From: Elusimicrobiota bacterium
Lineage (GTDB): Bacteria > Elusimicrobiota > Elusimicrobia > Elusimicrobiales > UBA9959
Direction: 5' to 3'
DNA length: 14,026 nt
Assembly (NCBI GenBank): GCA_022703115.1
Contig: JAKLEK010000016.1
Coordinates: 1-14,026, forward strand
Shown here: positions 8,037 through 13,807 of the stretch, piece after piece
Position numbering within the stretch: position 1 is the stretch's first letter
Layout of the letters: every line of letters begins with the position of its first letter
Position numbers and translations under genes: made by a program
Notes under the pieces: generated by a model
Told to the model about the DNA's origin: nothing
Seen by the model: the letters and a program-made list of their open reading frames with translations, nothing else
Databases searched by the model: none

Positions 8037-8642
8037 TCCCCTCTCCCGGCCTCCCGCGCCGGCGTGGGTCCTGCGGCGGCCGGGGCCGCGACCCGGTATA
8101 TATTCCGCCGCGTTCCCCGGTACTACGGCCGCGTTGGTCCGGCGATAGGCGGGGGTGGCCGGGAACGCCCCCGCGGACGGCTGACCGCCTCCGGACGTTC
8201 CGGCGGCGTATCTCTGTTCTTCCACCGCCCACGGTCCCCCTCTTATGTCCCCGGCCACCTCGTTCCAATCGGTTCCCGAGGGGAACTCTTTCCGGCTTAT
8301 GGAGTCTATGAACCATTTACTTCCGGTATGGTCCCTGAGGAAGACGACCGCGTGCAGGCCGCCGGCCCCGTTCCTCAGGATGGTTATCCACGCTTCCATC
8401 CCCGCGCACGAATTTATCGTATCCCTGGCGACCACCGCCATGCATTTGCAGTCTCCGGAACCGCGCGCCATGCAGGTCTCCGCGCTTTCCCACCTTTCCG
8501 TCCGGCGGTAGACGATCCGCTGCCCTATCCAATGGCTTATCCTGTCCGGCTGGCATTTCGTGTATGAAGCCAGTTCGGCGGGAGTCGACATCGGAAGCGT
8601 CCCGGTAAGCCCTAAAAAGAAGGTAACGATCGCGGCGATCAT
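7974..8642 (-). CDS. Transglutaminase-like cysteine protease family protein, exported or membrane-anchored
   Basis: A 222-aa protein read leftwards from an ATG at 8642. An N-terminal hydrophobic stretch (MIAAIVTFFLGLTG) looks like a signal peptide or anchor, although no basic residues follow the Met. The core matches the bacterial transglutaminase-like fold: W51 to E55, then GSGDCKCMA with catalytic C65, H97 in LHAVVF and D113 in FIDS, giving the Cys-His-Asp triad in the right order and spacing. Such proteins usually cleave or cross-link proteins or peptidoglycan peptides in the envelope; the substrate here is unknown. A GGAG lies 10 nt before the ATG. After about residue 145 the frame becomes Gly/Arg/Pro-rich, and it ends 63 bp inside the convergent regulator gene, so the tail may be disordered or reflect a lost stop codon. 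The frame stays open upstream to 9344, but that part is antisense to the next gene and was excluded. Confidence 0.78.
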   Translation of the reverse strand: MIAAIVTFFLGLTGTLPMSTPAELASYTKCQPDRISHWIGQRIVYRRTERWESAETCMARGSGDCKCMAVVARDTINSCAGMEAWITILRNGAGGLHAVVFLRDHTGSKWFIDSISRKEFPSGTDWNEVAGDIRGGPWAVEEQRYAAGTSGGGQPSAGAFPATPAYRRTNAAVVPGNAAEYIPGRGPGRRRTHAGAGGRERGLFELIPVAQHADDVRPYLQA

Positions 8643-8697
8643 AACGCGTATTCTCCATATACGATAGTCTAGCCTGGAGATGGAAAATCCGGCGCAA

Positions 8698-8716
8698 ATC
8701 AGGGTAAAATCCTGAT
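8698..8716. promoter_or_regulatory. Inverted repeat between divergent genes, possible operator
   Basis: ATCAGG (8698-8703), a 7-nt AT-rich centre GTAAAAT, then CCTGAT (8711-8716) form a perfect 6-bp dyad in the region between the transglutaminase-like gene and the GYF-domain gene. It lies about 56 bp upstream of each side's nearest start or promoter element, a sensible place for a regulator-binding site. No regulator can be assigned from sequence. Confidence 0.4.
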
Positions 8717-8724
8717 AAAATGCG

Positions 8725-8747
8725 CGCCCCCCGCCGTTGGGGGGGCG
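8725..8747. other. C/G-tract hairpin in the divergent intergenic region
   Basis: CGCCCCCC (8725-8732) and GGGGGGCG (8740-8747) can form an 8-bp stem with a 7-nt loop. On the minus strand it is followed, after a few bases, by TTTTATC, a poor U tract; on the plus strand no T tract follows. It is upstream of both genes, so a terminator role is doubtful; it may insulate the divergent promoters or simply be a GC-rich palindrome. Confidence 0.4.
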
Positions 8748-8772
8748 GGCTTGTAACAATCCCGACACATCT

Positions 8773-8807
8773 TTGAACGAAATCCTCCATACGCTATATC
8801 GTAGAAT
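8773..8807 (+). promoter_or_regulatory. Promoter-like boxes for the GYF-domain gene
   Basis: TTGAAC (8773-8778), a 16-bp spacer and TATATC (8795-8800) make a plausible sigma70 promoter with a start near 8807. A second candidate -10, TAGAAT (8802-8807), would place the start at about 8814, exactly at an in-frame GTG. Which of the two is used decides whether translation can begin at the GTG at 8814 or at the ATG at 8850. Confidence 0.45.
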
Positions 8808-8849
8808 ACTGACGTGAGACGCCGGGCCCGGAGCGGGTCCGCAGACCAT

Positions 8850-11054
8850 ATGAAATACTGGTTCTACTCCGAAGGGAATATCCTGGGTCCGTATGCTCCC
8901 GCCGAGCTGCTGTCGCTGCCCGCTTTCGGGCACGGCAGTCTGGTCTGCGCCGAGGCCGCCGGCGGGGACAATCCAGGCGACTGGCGTCCCGCGGAGGAGG
9001 TCGGCGAGATCGCGGAGGCGCTCAGCGTAGGCGTGGGCGCCGTTAACGCCGGCGCCTATTCCGCCGCCGGAGCTTCCATCGCGCCTTCCGGCCCGGAAGA
9101 GGCCTATTATCGCGCCAAGAACGCCCCCGGGGAAGGTTACGGGGAGCTCCTGGATACCATAGACAATATACTGGGCGCCTACAAAGAGGCCGAAATCCCC
9201 GCGGAAGAGAAGCTTCCTCCCGACTTCGACCTGATGCAGAATTTCGACATACGCCTGTCCAAAATACAGGAGGAACTGGAGGCGGCCCGCTGGGAAAAGA
9301 ACCTCCTCCTTGAGAAAATACGGTCCAGGGAGCTGGAAGACCACAGGAACAAGGAAAGGATCTCCGAGCTGGAGGAGCAGCTCAAGGCCGCCCTGCAGAA
9401 GTCGGAAAAACAGGAGGAGAAGCTGTCGGCGGCCCGCGCGGAGGCCGAGCGCCTCTCCGCGTCCCGGGCCGTGACCAAAGGTCAGGCCGAGCCCGGAGAC
9501 GAAGAGCGGCGTCCGTCGCCGGCCCGCAAGATAACCCCTTTCGCCGCAAAACCGGCGCCCGCTCCCGGCCCGGCCGCGGAAAGCCCCCGGTCGCCCGTTC
9601 CCGACGGCCTTAAAAAACTTCGTCCGATAGGCGAAAGCCGCCGGGAGGAGGGCTCGGATGCGAAGGAGAACGAACGTCCGTCCATAAAGCCTCTTTGGGG
9701 AGCCGACAGGAAACCTTCAGGCGACGCCGGCGTGGCGCGGCCCGTTCCGGCCGAAGACCACGGGCAGCCCGCCCGCGCGCAGTATCCGGAGAAAGAAGCC
9801 GCTGCAGTCCCCGTTCCCGAGGTCCAGGCGGCAGCGCAGCGCCCGCCGGCCGCGGCCCAGCCGGCCGTACCCCCGGTCTCCGCGCCGCAGACGCTCCCTC
9901 CGGCGGCGGCTTACGATTTTTCTTCCATAGCCCAGCCTCCGCAGCCCGTGTCCGCCGCGCCGGGACGCGCTGAGGCCGTTCCCGGCACACAGGTGCCGCC
10001 TGCGCAGCCGCGCATACCGGCCGCCGCTCCTGAGATACCGGTTATAATGCCGTCCAGTGCCCAGGCCCCCTCCGGCTGGAACACTTTTCCCGCGTCAGCG
10101 CCGGACGGCGGCGCCAAGGCTCCGGTCCAGAACGTCTGGGGCGGAGCCGCGACCATACCCGTGCATCAGGCGGCGGACGGCGCCATCCCTTCGGCGCAGC
10201 CTTCCGTCGGCGTCCCCGGGGGAGAGGCGCACCAGGGCAGGCAGACGGAGCGCATAACGATAGCGCTGCAGGAGCCGTTGAAGGACGGTTCGCGGCAGAA
10301 GGAGCAGCGGCCTTCCGCGGAGAAGAGTAAGAACACCGTTTTCATAGTTACGCTGCTGGCCTTCGGCTGCGCCGCCGTTTTCGGTCTGGGGATCTTCTTC
10401 TTCGGCGGCGGCAGCCTCTCCGAATTCTCCATGATCAATTTCGGCGCGGCGAAGGACAAGGAGCCGGCGGCGCAGGAGAAGTCGGAAGAGCCTCAGACGG
10501 CCGCTCCCGAGTCCGCCGCGGCGCCGGCGGCGCAGGAGAACGCTTTCGATTCGGCCGCGGAGAATACCCGCAAGGCGATAGAGATCGTGAAAGGCTATAA
10601 ACTTTCCGGAGGACGCGGCGCCGTGTCCGCCTGGTTCGCTAATTCCTTCCTTTCCAGTTCCGCGTCCGGTTCGAACGAGGAATGGTCGGCCACGATCCTG
10701 CACGGCGATACGCTGGTCGTACAGTATAAACTGCTGAGGACCAGGCAGGAGCCGCTGGTCTATCAGTTCGAAGTGGACGCCGCCAAAGGCGACATTCTGC
10801 GCGGATTGAACAACAACGCCATCGAACTGCTGGAATCCGGTTCCCAGCCGGAACCGGCGCCCGCTCCCAAGCCTAAGGCCCGGAAAAAGGCTAAAGTGAA
10901 AAAAAACCCTGACCTGCTCCCCCTGCCGGAGCCGGAACCCGAAGCCGCGCGCTCCAGGGAGAGCGCGCCCACCGGCTTCGAGACCGCTGACCTGGGAACC
11001 AGCGAAAAGGTAAAATACATAGTAGCCCAGGAATCAGACGAGGAACTGTTCTAG
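8850..11054 (+). CDS. GYF-domain, coiled-coil, single-pass membrane protein
   Basis: A 734-aa protein with five visible parts. Residues 1-55 are a bacterial GYF_2-type (DUF4339-like) domain with the WFYSEGNILGPY hallmark and an EL-containing helix, a proline-peptide-binding fold in related proteins. Residues about 125-210 are a charged coiled coil. Residues about 220-480 are long, low-complexity and Pro/Ala-rich. Residues 497-518 form one transmembrane helix preceded by KSKN, predicting a cytoplasmic N terminus. Residues about 564-663 form a compact unrecognised domain with aromatic and charged conservation-like patterning, followed by a Lys-rich stretch (about 673-690) and an acidic end. The start at 8850 is chosen because the GYF domain begins right there; the in-frame GTG at 8814 adds 12 basic residues and cannot be excluded. 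The function is unknown; the layout suggests a scaffold joining cytoplasmic partners to the periplasm. Confidence 0.85.
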   Translation: MKYWFYSEGNILGPYAPAELLSLPAFGHGSLVCAEAAGGDNPGDWRPAEEVGEIAEALSVGVGAVNAGAYSAAGASIAPSGPEEAYYRAKNAPGEGYGELLDTIDNILGAYKEAEIPAEEKLPPDFDLMQNFDIRLSKIQEELEAARWEKNLLLEKIRSRELEDHRNKERISELEEQLKAALQKSEKQEEKLSAARAEAERLSASRAVTKGQAEPGDEERRPSPARKITPFAAKPAPAPGPAAESPRSPVPDGLKKLRPIGESRREEGSDAKENERPSIKPLWGADRKPSGDAGVARPVPAEDHGQPARAQYPEKEAAAVPVPEVQAAAQRPPAAAQPAVPPVSAPQTLPPAAAYDFSSIAQPPQPVSAAPGRAEAVPGTQVPPAQPRIPAAAPEIPVIMPSSAQAPSGWNTFPASAPDGGAKAPVQNVWGGAATIPVHQAADGAIPSAQPSVGVPGGEAHQGRQTERITIALQEPLKDGSRQKEQRPSAEKSKNTVFIVTLLAFGCAAVFGLGIFFFGGGSLSEFSMINFGAAKDKEPAAQEKSEEPQTAAPESAAAPAAQENAFDSAAENTRKAIEIVKGYKLSGGRGAVSAWFANSFLSSSASGSNEEWSATILHGDTLVVQYKLLRTRQEPLVYQFEVDAAKGDILRGLNNNAIELLESGSQPEPAPAPKPKARKKAKVKKNPDLLPLPEPEPEAARSRESAPTGFETADLGTSEKVKYIVAQESDEELF
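10463..10540 (+). repeat. 18-bp direct repeat inside the GYF-domain gene
   Basis: GCCGGCGGCGCAGGAGAA occurs exactly at 10463-10480 and again at 10523-10540, 60 bp apart and therefore in the same frame. Both copies encode PAAQE in the Ala/Glu-rich linker just after the transmembrane helix. Recombination between them would delete 20 residues without a frameshift. Confidence 0.7.
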
Positions 11055-11074
11055 GATAACCGTCGGGGAAAGGT

Positions 11075-11103
11075 GCGGCTGCTGGCCGTTCCGCTCTTTT
11101 TTT
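11075..11103 (+). terminator. Weak rho-independent terminator after the GYF-domain gene
   Basis: GCGG (11075-11078) pairs with CCGC (11091-11094), with an alternative inner CGGC/GCCG stem, followed two bases later by a T7 tract (11097-11103). The stem is short but the U tract is the best in the window, and it lies 20 bp after the stop codon at 11054, just ahead of the TatD-family gene. Confidence 0.45.
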
Positions 11104-11131
11104 CCGGACCCGGTATTTCTTGTCCTGTCAT

Positions 11132-11860
11132 ATGTCGGAGCCGCGCCTTTTTGACGCCCATACCCATCCGCGGCCGCTGCCGGGGCCGGGCGGCTACGCT
11201 CCTTCCGGCGCGGACCTTAGTCTTTGCTCCGGCTCATCTCCCGACGATTGGGAAAAGATAGCCTCGCTGTCATCGGAGGACGGCAGGGTGCTGCCCTGTT
11301 TCGGACTTCACCCCTGGTTCGCTGAAAAGGCCGGCCCCGGCTGGCTTAAGAAGCTGGAAGGTTTCCTGCGCGGCCGCCCGTCCTGCGTAGGGGAGATCGG
11401 GCTCGATAAGGCCGCGGACACGGGGCCGGGCCCGCAGATGGAGGTTTTCAGGGCGCAGCTGAGGCTGGCCCGCGGGCTCGCCAGGCCGGCGGTGCTGCAC
11501 TGCGTAGGGGCCTGGGGGCCTCTGGCGGCGGCGCTCAGGGAAGAGGCTCCGCCGGTCTTCATGGTGCACGCTTACGGCGGGTCGCCTGAGACGGCCGAAG
11601 AGCTGGCCGGCCTGGGCTGTTACTTCTCTTTCGGGGCAGATCTGCTGAAGGCCGGCCGGATAAAGGCGCGCCGGGCGATCCGGGCGGTGCCGGCCGACAG
11701 GCTGCTGTTCGAGACCGAGGGGCTTTCGGGAGGCGGGCTTGCGGACGTGGTCTCCGCGGCGGCCGGGATCCTTGGGGAGCGGCCGGAGGTCCTCGCCGGA
11801 CTCTCATGGAATAACGCCCGCAGGTTCCTCGGCGGGCTTTTTCCGGACGTGTTCAGGTAA
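11132..11860 (+). CDS. TatD-family metal-dependent hydrolase
   Basis: A 242-aa amidohydrolase-fold protein. Motifs in order: DAHTH with H10 and H12, GLHPW, VGEIGLD with E88, LHCVGAWG with H123, VHAYGGS with H146, SFGAD, and LLFETE. These are the TatD metal-ligand and substrate motifs, so DNase or other phosphoesterase activity with two metals in the cytoplasm is expected from the family. One point is odd: the last motif is usually ETD, whose Asp sits at the metal site, while here it is E196. At 242 aa it is slightly short (about 260 is common), and the segment after HTH is compact. ATG 11132 is preferred because DAHTH follows within 8 residues; a TTG four codons upstream is possible. There is no Shine-Dalgarno. 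Its last 8 bases overlap the convergent minus-strand gene. Confidence 0.87.
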   Translation: MSEPRLFDAHTHPRPLPGPGGYAPSGADLSLCSGSSPDDWEKIASLSSEDGRVLPCFGLHPWFAEKAGPGWLKKLEGFLRGRPSCVGEIGLDKAADTGPGPQMEVFRAQLRLARGLARPAVLHCVGAWGPLAAALREEAPPVFMVHAYGGSPETAEELAGLGCYFSFGADLLKAGRIKARRAIRAVPADRLLFETEGLSGGGLADVVSAAAGILGERPEVLAGLSWNNARRFLGGLFPDVFR

Positions 11861-12560
11861 TGGGCTGGGAAGGGTTCCCGTCCGCCGCCGTATCCGGAGT
11901 CCCGGCGGCCAGATAGGCGGCCTTTACGCAATCCACGTACGCGCGGCGCTTTTCCGGAGTGAAATTCCTGTAATCCAGTTCGACCGCGCGGCCGGCGCCG
12001 AACATGGCGTGGTCTATCGGAAAAAGGCCTTCGCCGCCGGGCGGCAGGAATTCCTTTTTTACCTCGAGTCTCAGGCCGTATCCCGCCAGCAGGTTCATGT
12101 AATAAACCCATTTCTGGGTGGTCCGATTGAAGATCTTGAGCACCGGGCAGGGATTGCTGGCGGAAGAAGGCTTCATTTCCCAGGTGCGTCCCGGCTGGTC
12201 GCCGGCAGCGGCCGCCAGCTCCGTCCAGAACGTCCTGAAAGCTTCGGCTTGCGCGGGATATCTGATGGCTATATGCCTGATGTATTTCTCCAGCTCCAGC
12301 CGGATCAGTTCGGGGTCGGCTATCCGCGCGGCCCCGTGCTTCCTGCTCTCCTCTTCCTTCCTGAGCTGGTCTATTATGGGGAGCAGCGGCCCGGCCTCCG
12401 TTTCGGGTACGGGTTCCAGATACTGCGCCTTGAAAGTGGCCCTCACGCCGTTCCTGGTGTGCACGGTCACGTTGTCGCCGGCGGTCTTTATGACCACGCA
12501 CAGCGATTTGTTTATCACGTTCCTGGCGGCCTGATATTTCTCGAATTTAGCCTGGTCCAT
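11853..12560 (-). CDS. Unrecognised 235-aa protein
   Basis: I do not recognise this family. The frame is supported by a TATAAT box just before its ATG, by occupying the full space between the TatD gene and radC, and by a balanced composition unlike the Arg/Pro-rich antisense frames around it. It has no signal peptide or membrane segment, so it is probably cytoplasmic. Residues about 1-50 look like a small beta-rich unit (alternating V/I with charged residues). Residues 55-110 are charged and helical. Residues 120-215 contain many aromatics (for example KWVYYMNLLAGYGLRLEV) and look globular. The C terminus is a short Thr/Asp/Pro-rich tail. It is read divergently from radC and convergently with the TatD gene, overlapping the latter by 8 bp, so it is likely monocistronic. 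Confidence 0.75.
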   Translation of the reverse strand: MDQAKFEKYQAARNVINKSLCVVIKTAGDNVTVHTRNGVRATFKAQYLEPVPETEAGPLLPIIDQLRKEEESRKHGAARIADPELIRLELEKYIRHIAIRYPAQAEAFRTFWTELAAAAGDQPGRTWEMKPSSASNPCPVLKIFNRTTQKWVYYMNLLAGYGLRLEVKKEFLPPGGEGLFPIDHAMFGAGRAVELDYRNFTPEKRRAYVDCVKAAYLAAGTPDTAADGNPSQPIT

Positions 12561-12572
12561 ATTACCGGGTAT

Positions 12573-12578
12573 ATTATA
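12573..12578 (-). promoter_or_regulatory. TATAAT -10 box for the minus-strand 235-aa gene
   Basis: On the minus strand TATAAT ends 12 bp before the ATG (12560), predicting a start near 12566 and a leader of about 6 nt. No Shine-Dalgarno fits in so short a leader. The box is part of an 11-bp palindrome, GTATA-T-TATAC (12569-12579), so it could also serve weakly in the radC direction or be bound by a dimeric regulator. No clear -35 is seen. Confidence 0.5.
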
Positions 12579-12590
12579 CGAAAAGCCGGG

Positions 12591-12612
12591 GCGACAGAAC
12601 GCTGTCGCGTTC
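12591..12612. promoter_or_regulatory. Two overlapping inverted repeats between divergent genes
   Basis: GCGACAG (12591-12597) and CTGTCGC (12602-12608) form a perfect 7-bp dyad with loop AACG. Overlapping it, GAACGC (12597-12602) and GCGTTC (12607-12612) form a 6-bp dyad with loop TGTC. The two pairings are mutually exclusive. The site covers the -35 region of the minus-strand gene and lies about 50 bp before radC, so it may be an operator for one or both. Confidence 0.5.
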
Positions 12613-12658
12613 TCCGGGTAGGATATTTACGCGGTCAGTGATGGGGAGGAGGCGCCAT

Positions 12659-13327
12659 ATGTCCAGGGATATAACGGAGATGGAGACGATGGACCGGCCT
12701 AGGGAGAAGCTTATGCGCTACGGTCCCGGCAGGCTGTCCGACGCCGAGCTGCTGGCCGTCCTGCTGCGCACCGGCACCAGGGACCGCGGCGTTCTGGCCC
12801 TTTCCGGCGATTTACTGCGCAGGTTCAGGGGGGCCGCGCTGGCCGACGCCGGTTTTTCCGAACTGAAGGTCCGTTCCGGGATCGGGCAGGCCAAAGCCTG
12901 CGGAGTGATAGCGGCGTTCGAACTGGGCCGCAGGTTCATAGCCGGAAAGAAGGCCAGCATATACCTGAAGCCGCGTGACGTATGGGAAGAGCTGCGGGAC
13001 ATAAGGGAGAACAAGAAGGAGCATTTCGTGGCTTTTTACCTGGACACCCGCAATCAGGAGATAAAAAGGGATATAGTCTCCATCGGGACCCTTAATTACA
13101 ACCTGGTCCACCCGCGGGAGGTCTTCGAACCGGCGGTCCGCAACCTCGCGGCGGGGATAATAGTGGCGCACAACCATCCGTCTGGCTGTCTGGAGCCCTC
13201 GGACGAGGACCTCAGCCTGAACAGGCGCCTTGTGCAGGCGGGGAAGCTTCTCGGCATAGAGTTACTGGACCACGTCATAGTCACTAAGGACGCCTATTCC
13301 AGCTTCAAACAGAGGAACCTCATGTAA
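12659..13327 (+). CDS. radC: RadC-family JAB/JAMM protein
   Basis: A 222-aa member of the RadC (UPF0758) family. The N-terminal part (about 20-85) holds the typical RPREKL-like segment, SDAELLAVLLRTG and a helix-hairpin-helix-like stretch (VRSGIGQAKACG). The C-terminal MPN/JAB domain (about 100-222) has E near the start of the fold (KKEHFVAFYLDT), then HNHPSGCLEPSDED giving zinc ligands H171, H173 and D184 with S181, a complete JAMM motif. The family is named for DNA repair, but that role was retracted for E. coli radC and the true function is unsettled. The start at 12659 is chosen because GGGGAGGAGG (12643-12652) sits 6 nt upstream; in-frame GTG 12638 and ATG 12641 would lie on or before that ribosome-binding site. 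A PAS-domain gene follows 50 bp downstream. Confidence 0.94.
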   Translation: MSRDITEMETMDRPREKLMRYGPGRLSDAELLAVLLRTGTRDRGVLALSGDLLRRFRGAALADAGFSELKVRSGIGQAKACGVIAAFELGRRFIAGKKASIYLKPRDVWEELRDIRENKKEHFVAFYLDTRNQEIKRDIVSIGTLNYNLVHPREVFEPAVRNLAAGIIVAHNHPSGCLEPSDEDLSLNRRLVQAGKLLGIELLDHVIVTKDAYSSFKQRNLM

Positions 13328-13330
13328 TGA

Positions 13331-13336
13331 TATAAT
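13331..13336 (+). promoter_or_regulatory. TATAAT -10 box for the PAS-domain gene
   Basis: A perfect TATAAT begins 3 bp after the radC stop codon and predicts a start near 13343, giving a leader of about 35 nt that includes GGAGGGAGG (13363-13371), 6 nt before the ATG at 13378. The -35 would have to lie inside the radC coding end; no good match is seen at 17-bp spacing. Confidence 0.5.
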
Positions 13337-13377
13337 TGGTCCTTACCGGCCGGCGCGCCGCCGGAGGGAGGACCGAC

Positions 13378-13785
13378 ATGCTTTTCGACAGAATGAACGC
13401 CGACATGGTGAAAGCCATGATAGAGTGCATCCCGGCCGAGATCACGGTGATAGACGCCGACGACGAGGTCGTGGGCTGGAACAAGCACGAGACAAGGCTG
13501 TTCCGGCGGCCCATGGAGGCCATGGGCATGAACTTCCGGCGCTGCCATCCCGAGAAGAGCCTGGAAATGGTGGAGCGTATCGTGGCCGAAATGAAGTCCG
13601 GCGCCCGCGACAAGGCCCGCTTCTGGATCGATCTGGAAGTGAAGAAGGGGGAACCGAAGCATAAGGTCCTCATAGAGTTCTACGCTCTGCGCGACGAGAA
13701 AAAGCGCTACCTCGGCTGCCTCGAATTCACCCAGGACGTGGAGGATATCCGGCGGCTGGAAGGGCAGAAGAGACTGATGGATTGA
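13378..13785 (+). CDS. Stand-alone PAS-domain protein
   Basis: A 135-aa soluble protein that is essentially one PAS domain: AEITVIDADDEVVGWNKHET is the start of the fold, RRCHPEKS the middle helix with its conserved CHP, and YLGCLEFTQDVEDIRRLEG the last strand and exit helix. This pattern resembles the C-terminal PAS domain of DUF438 proteins, here without the rest of that protein and with no kinase, cyclase or DNA-binding output. It may sense a small ligand or redox state and act through a partner; which one is unknown. The ATG at 13378 is supported by a strong Shine-Dalgarno (GGAGGGAGG) with 6-nt spacing; an upstream TTG in the same frame is not needed. The next gene starts 22 bp downstream, so they are probably co-transcribed. 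Confidence 0.88.
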   Translation: MLFDRMNADMVKAMIECIPAEITVIDADDEVVGWNKHETRLFRRPMEAMGMNFRRCHPEKSLEMVERIVAEMKSGARDKARFWIDLEVKKGEPKHKVLIEFYALRDEKKRYLGCLEFTQDVEDIRRLEGQKRLMD

Positions 13786-13807
13786 ACCGCCGGAGGACCG
13801 CCGGGAT

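Noticed and set aside
8643..9344. Upstream two fifths of the long minus-strand frame that contains the transglutaminase-like gene
   Set aside because: It is antisense to the well-supported GYF-domain gene and lacks recognisable domains; the hydrophobic N terminus and catalytic core begin after the ATG at 8642.
11620..12501. A 293-aa minus-strand frame overlapping the TatD gene and the 235-aa gene
   Set aside because: It overlaps two better-supported genes and has low-complexity Arg-rich composition.
12597..12612. LexA/SOS box before radC
   Set aside because: GAAC and GTTC are 8 bases apart rather than the 4 of the known Gram-positive-type box, and RadC is not a reliable SOS marker.
11739..12641. 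A 300-aa plus-strand frame antisense to the 235-aa minus-strand gene
   Set aside because: Composition is less protein-like, it begins inside the TatD gene, and the minus-strand frame has a TATAAT box at its start and a tight fit between neighbours.
12638..12658. In-frame GTG 12638 and ATG 12641 as radC starts
   Set aside because: They lie on or before the strong ribosome-binding sequence 12643-12652, which is ideally spaced for ATG 12659.
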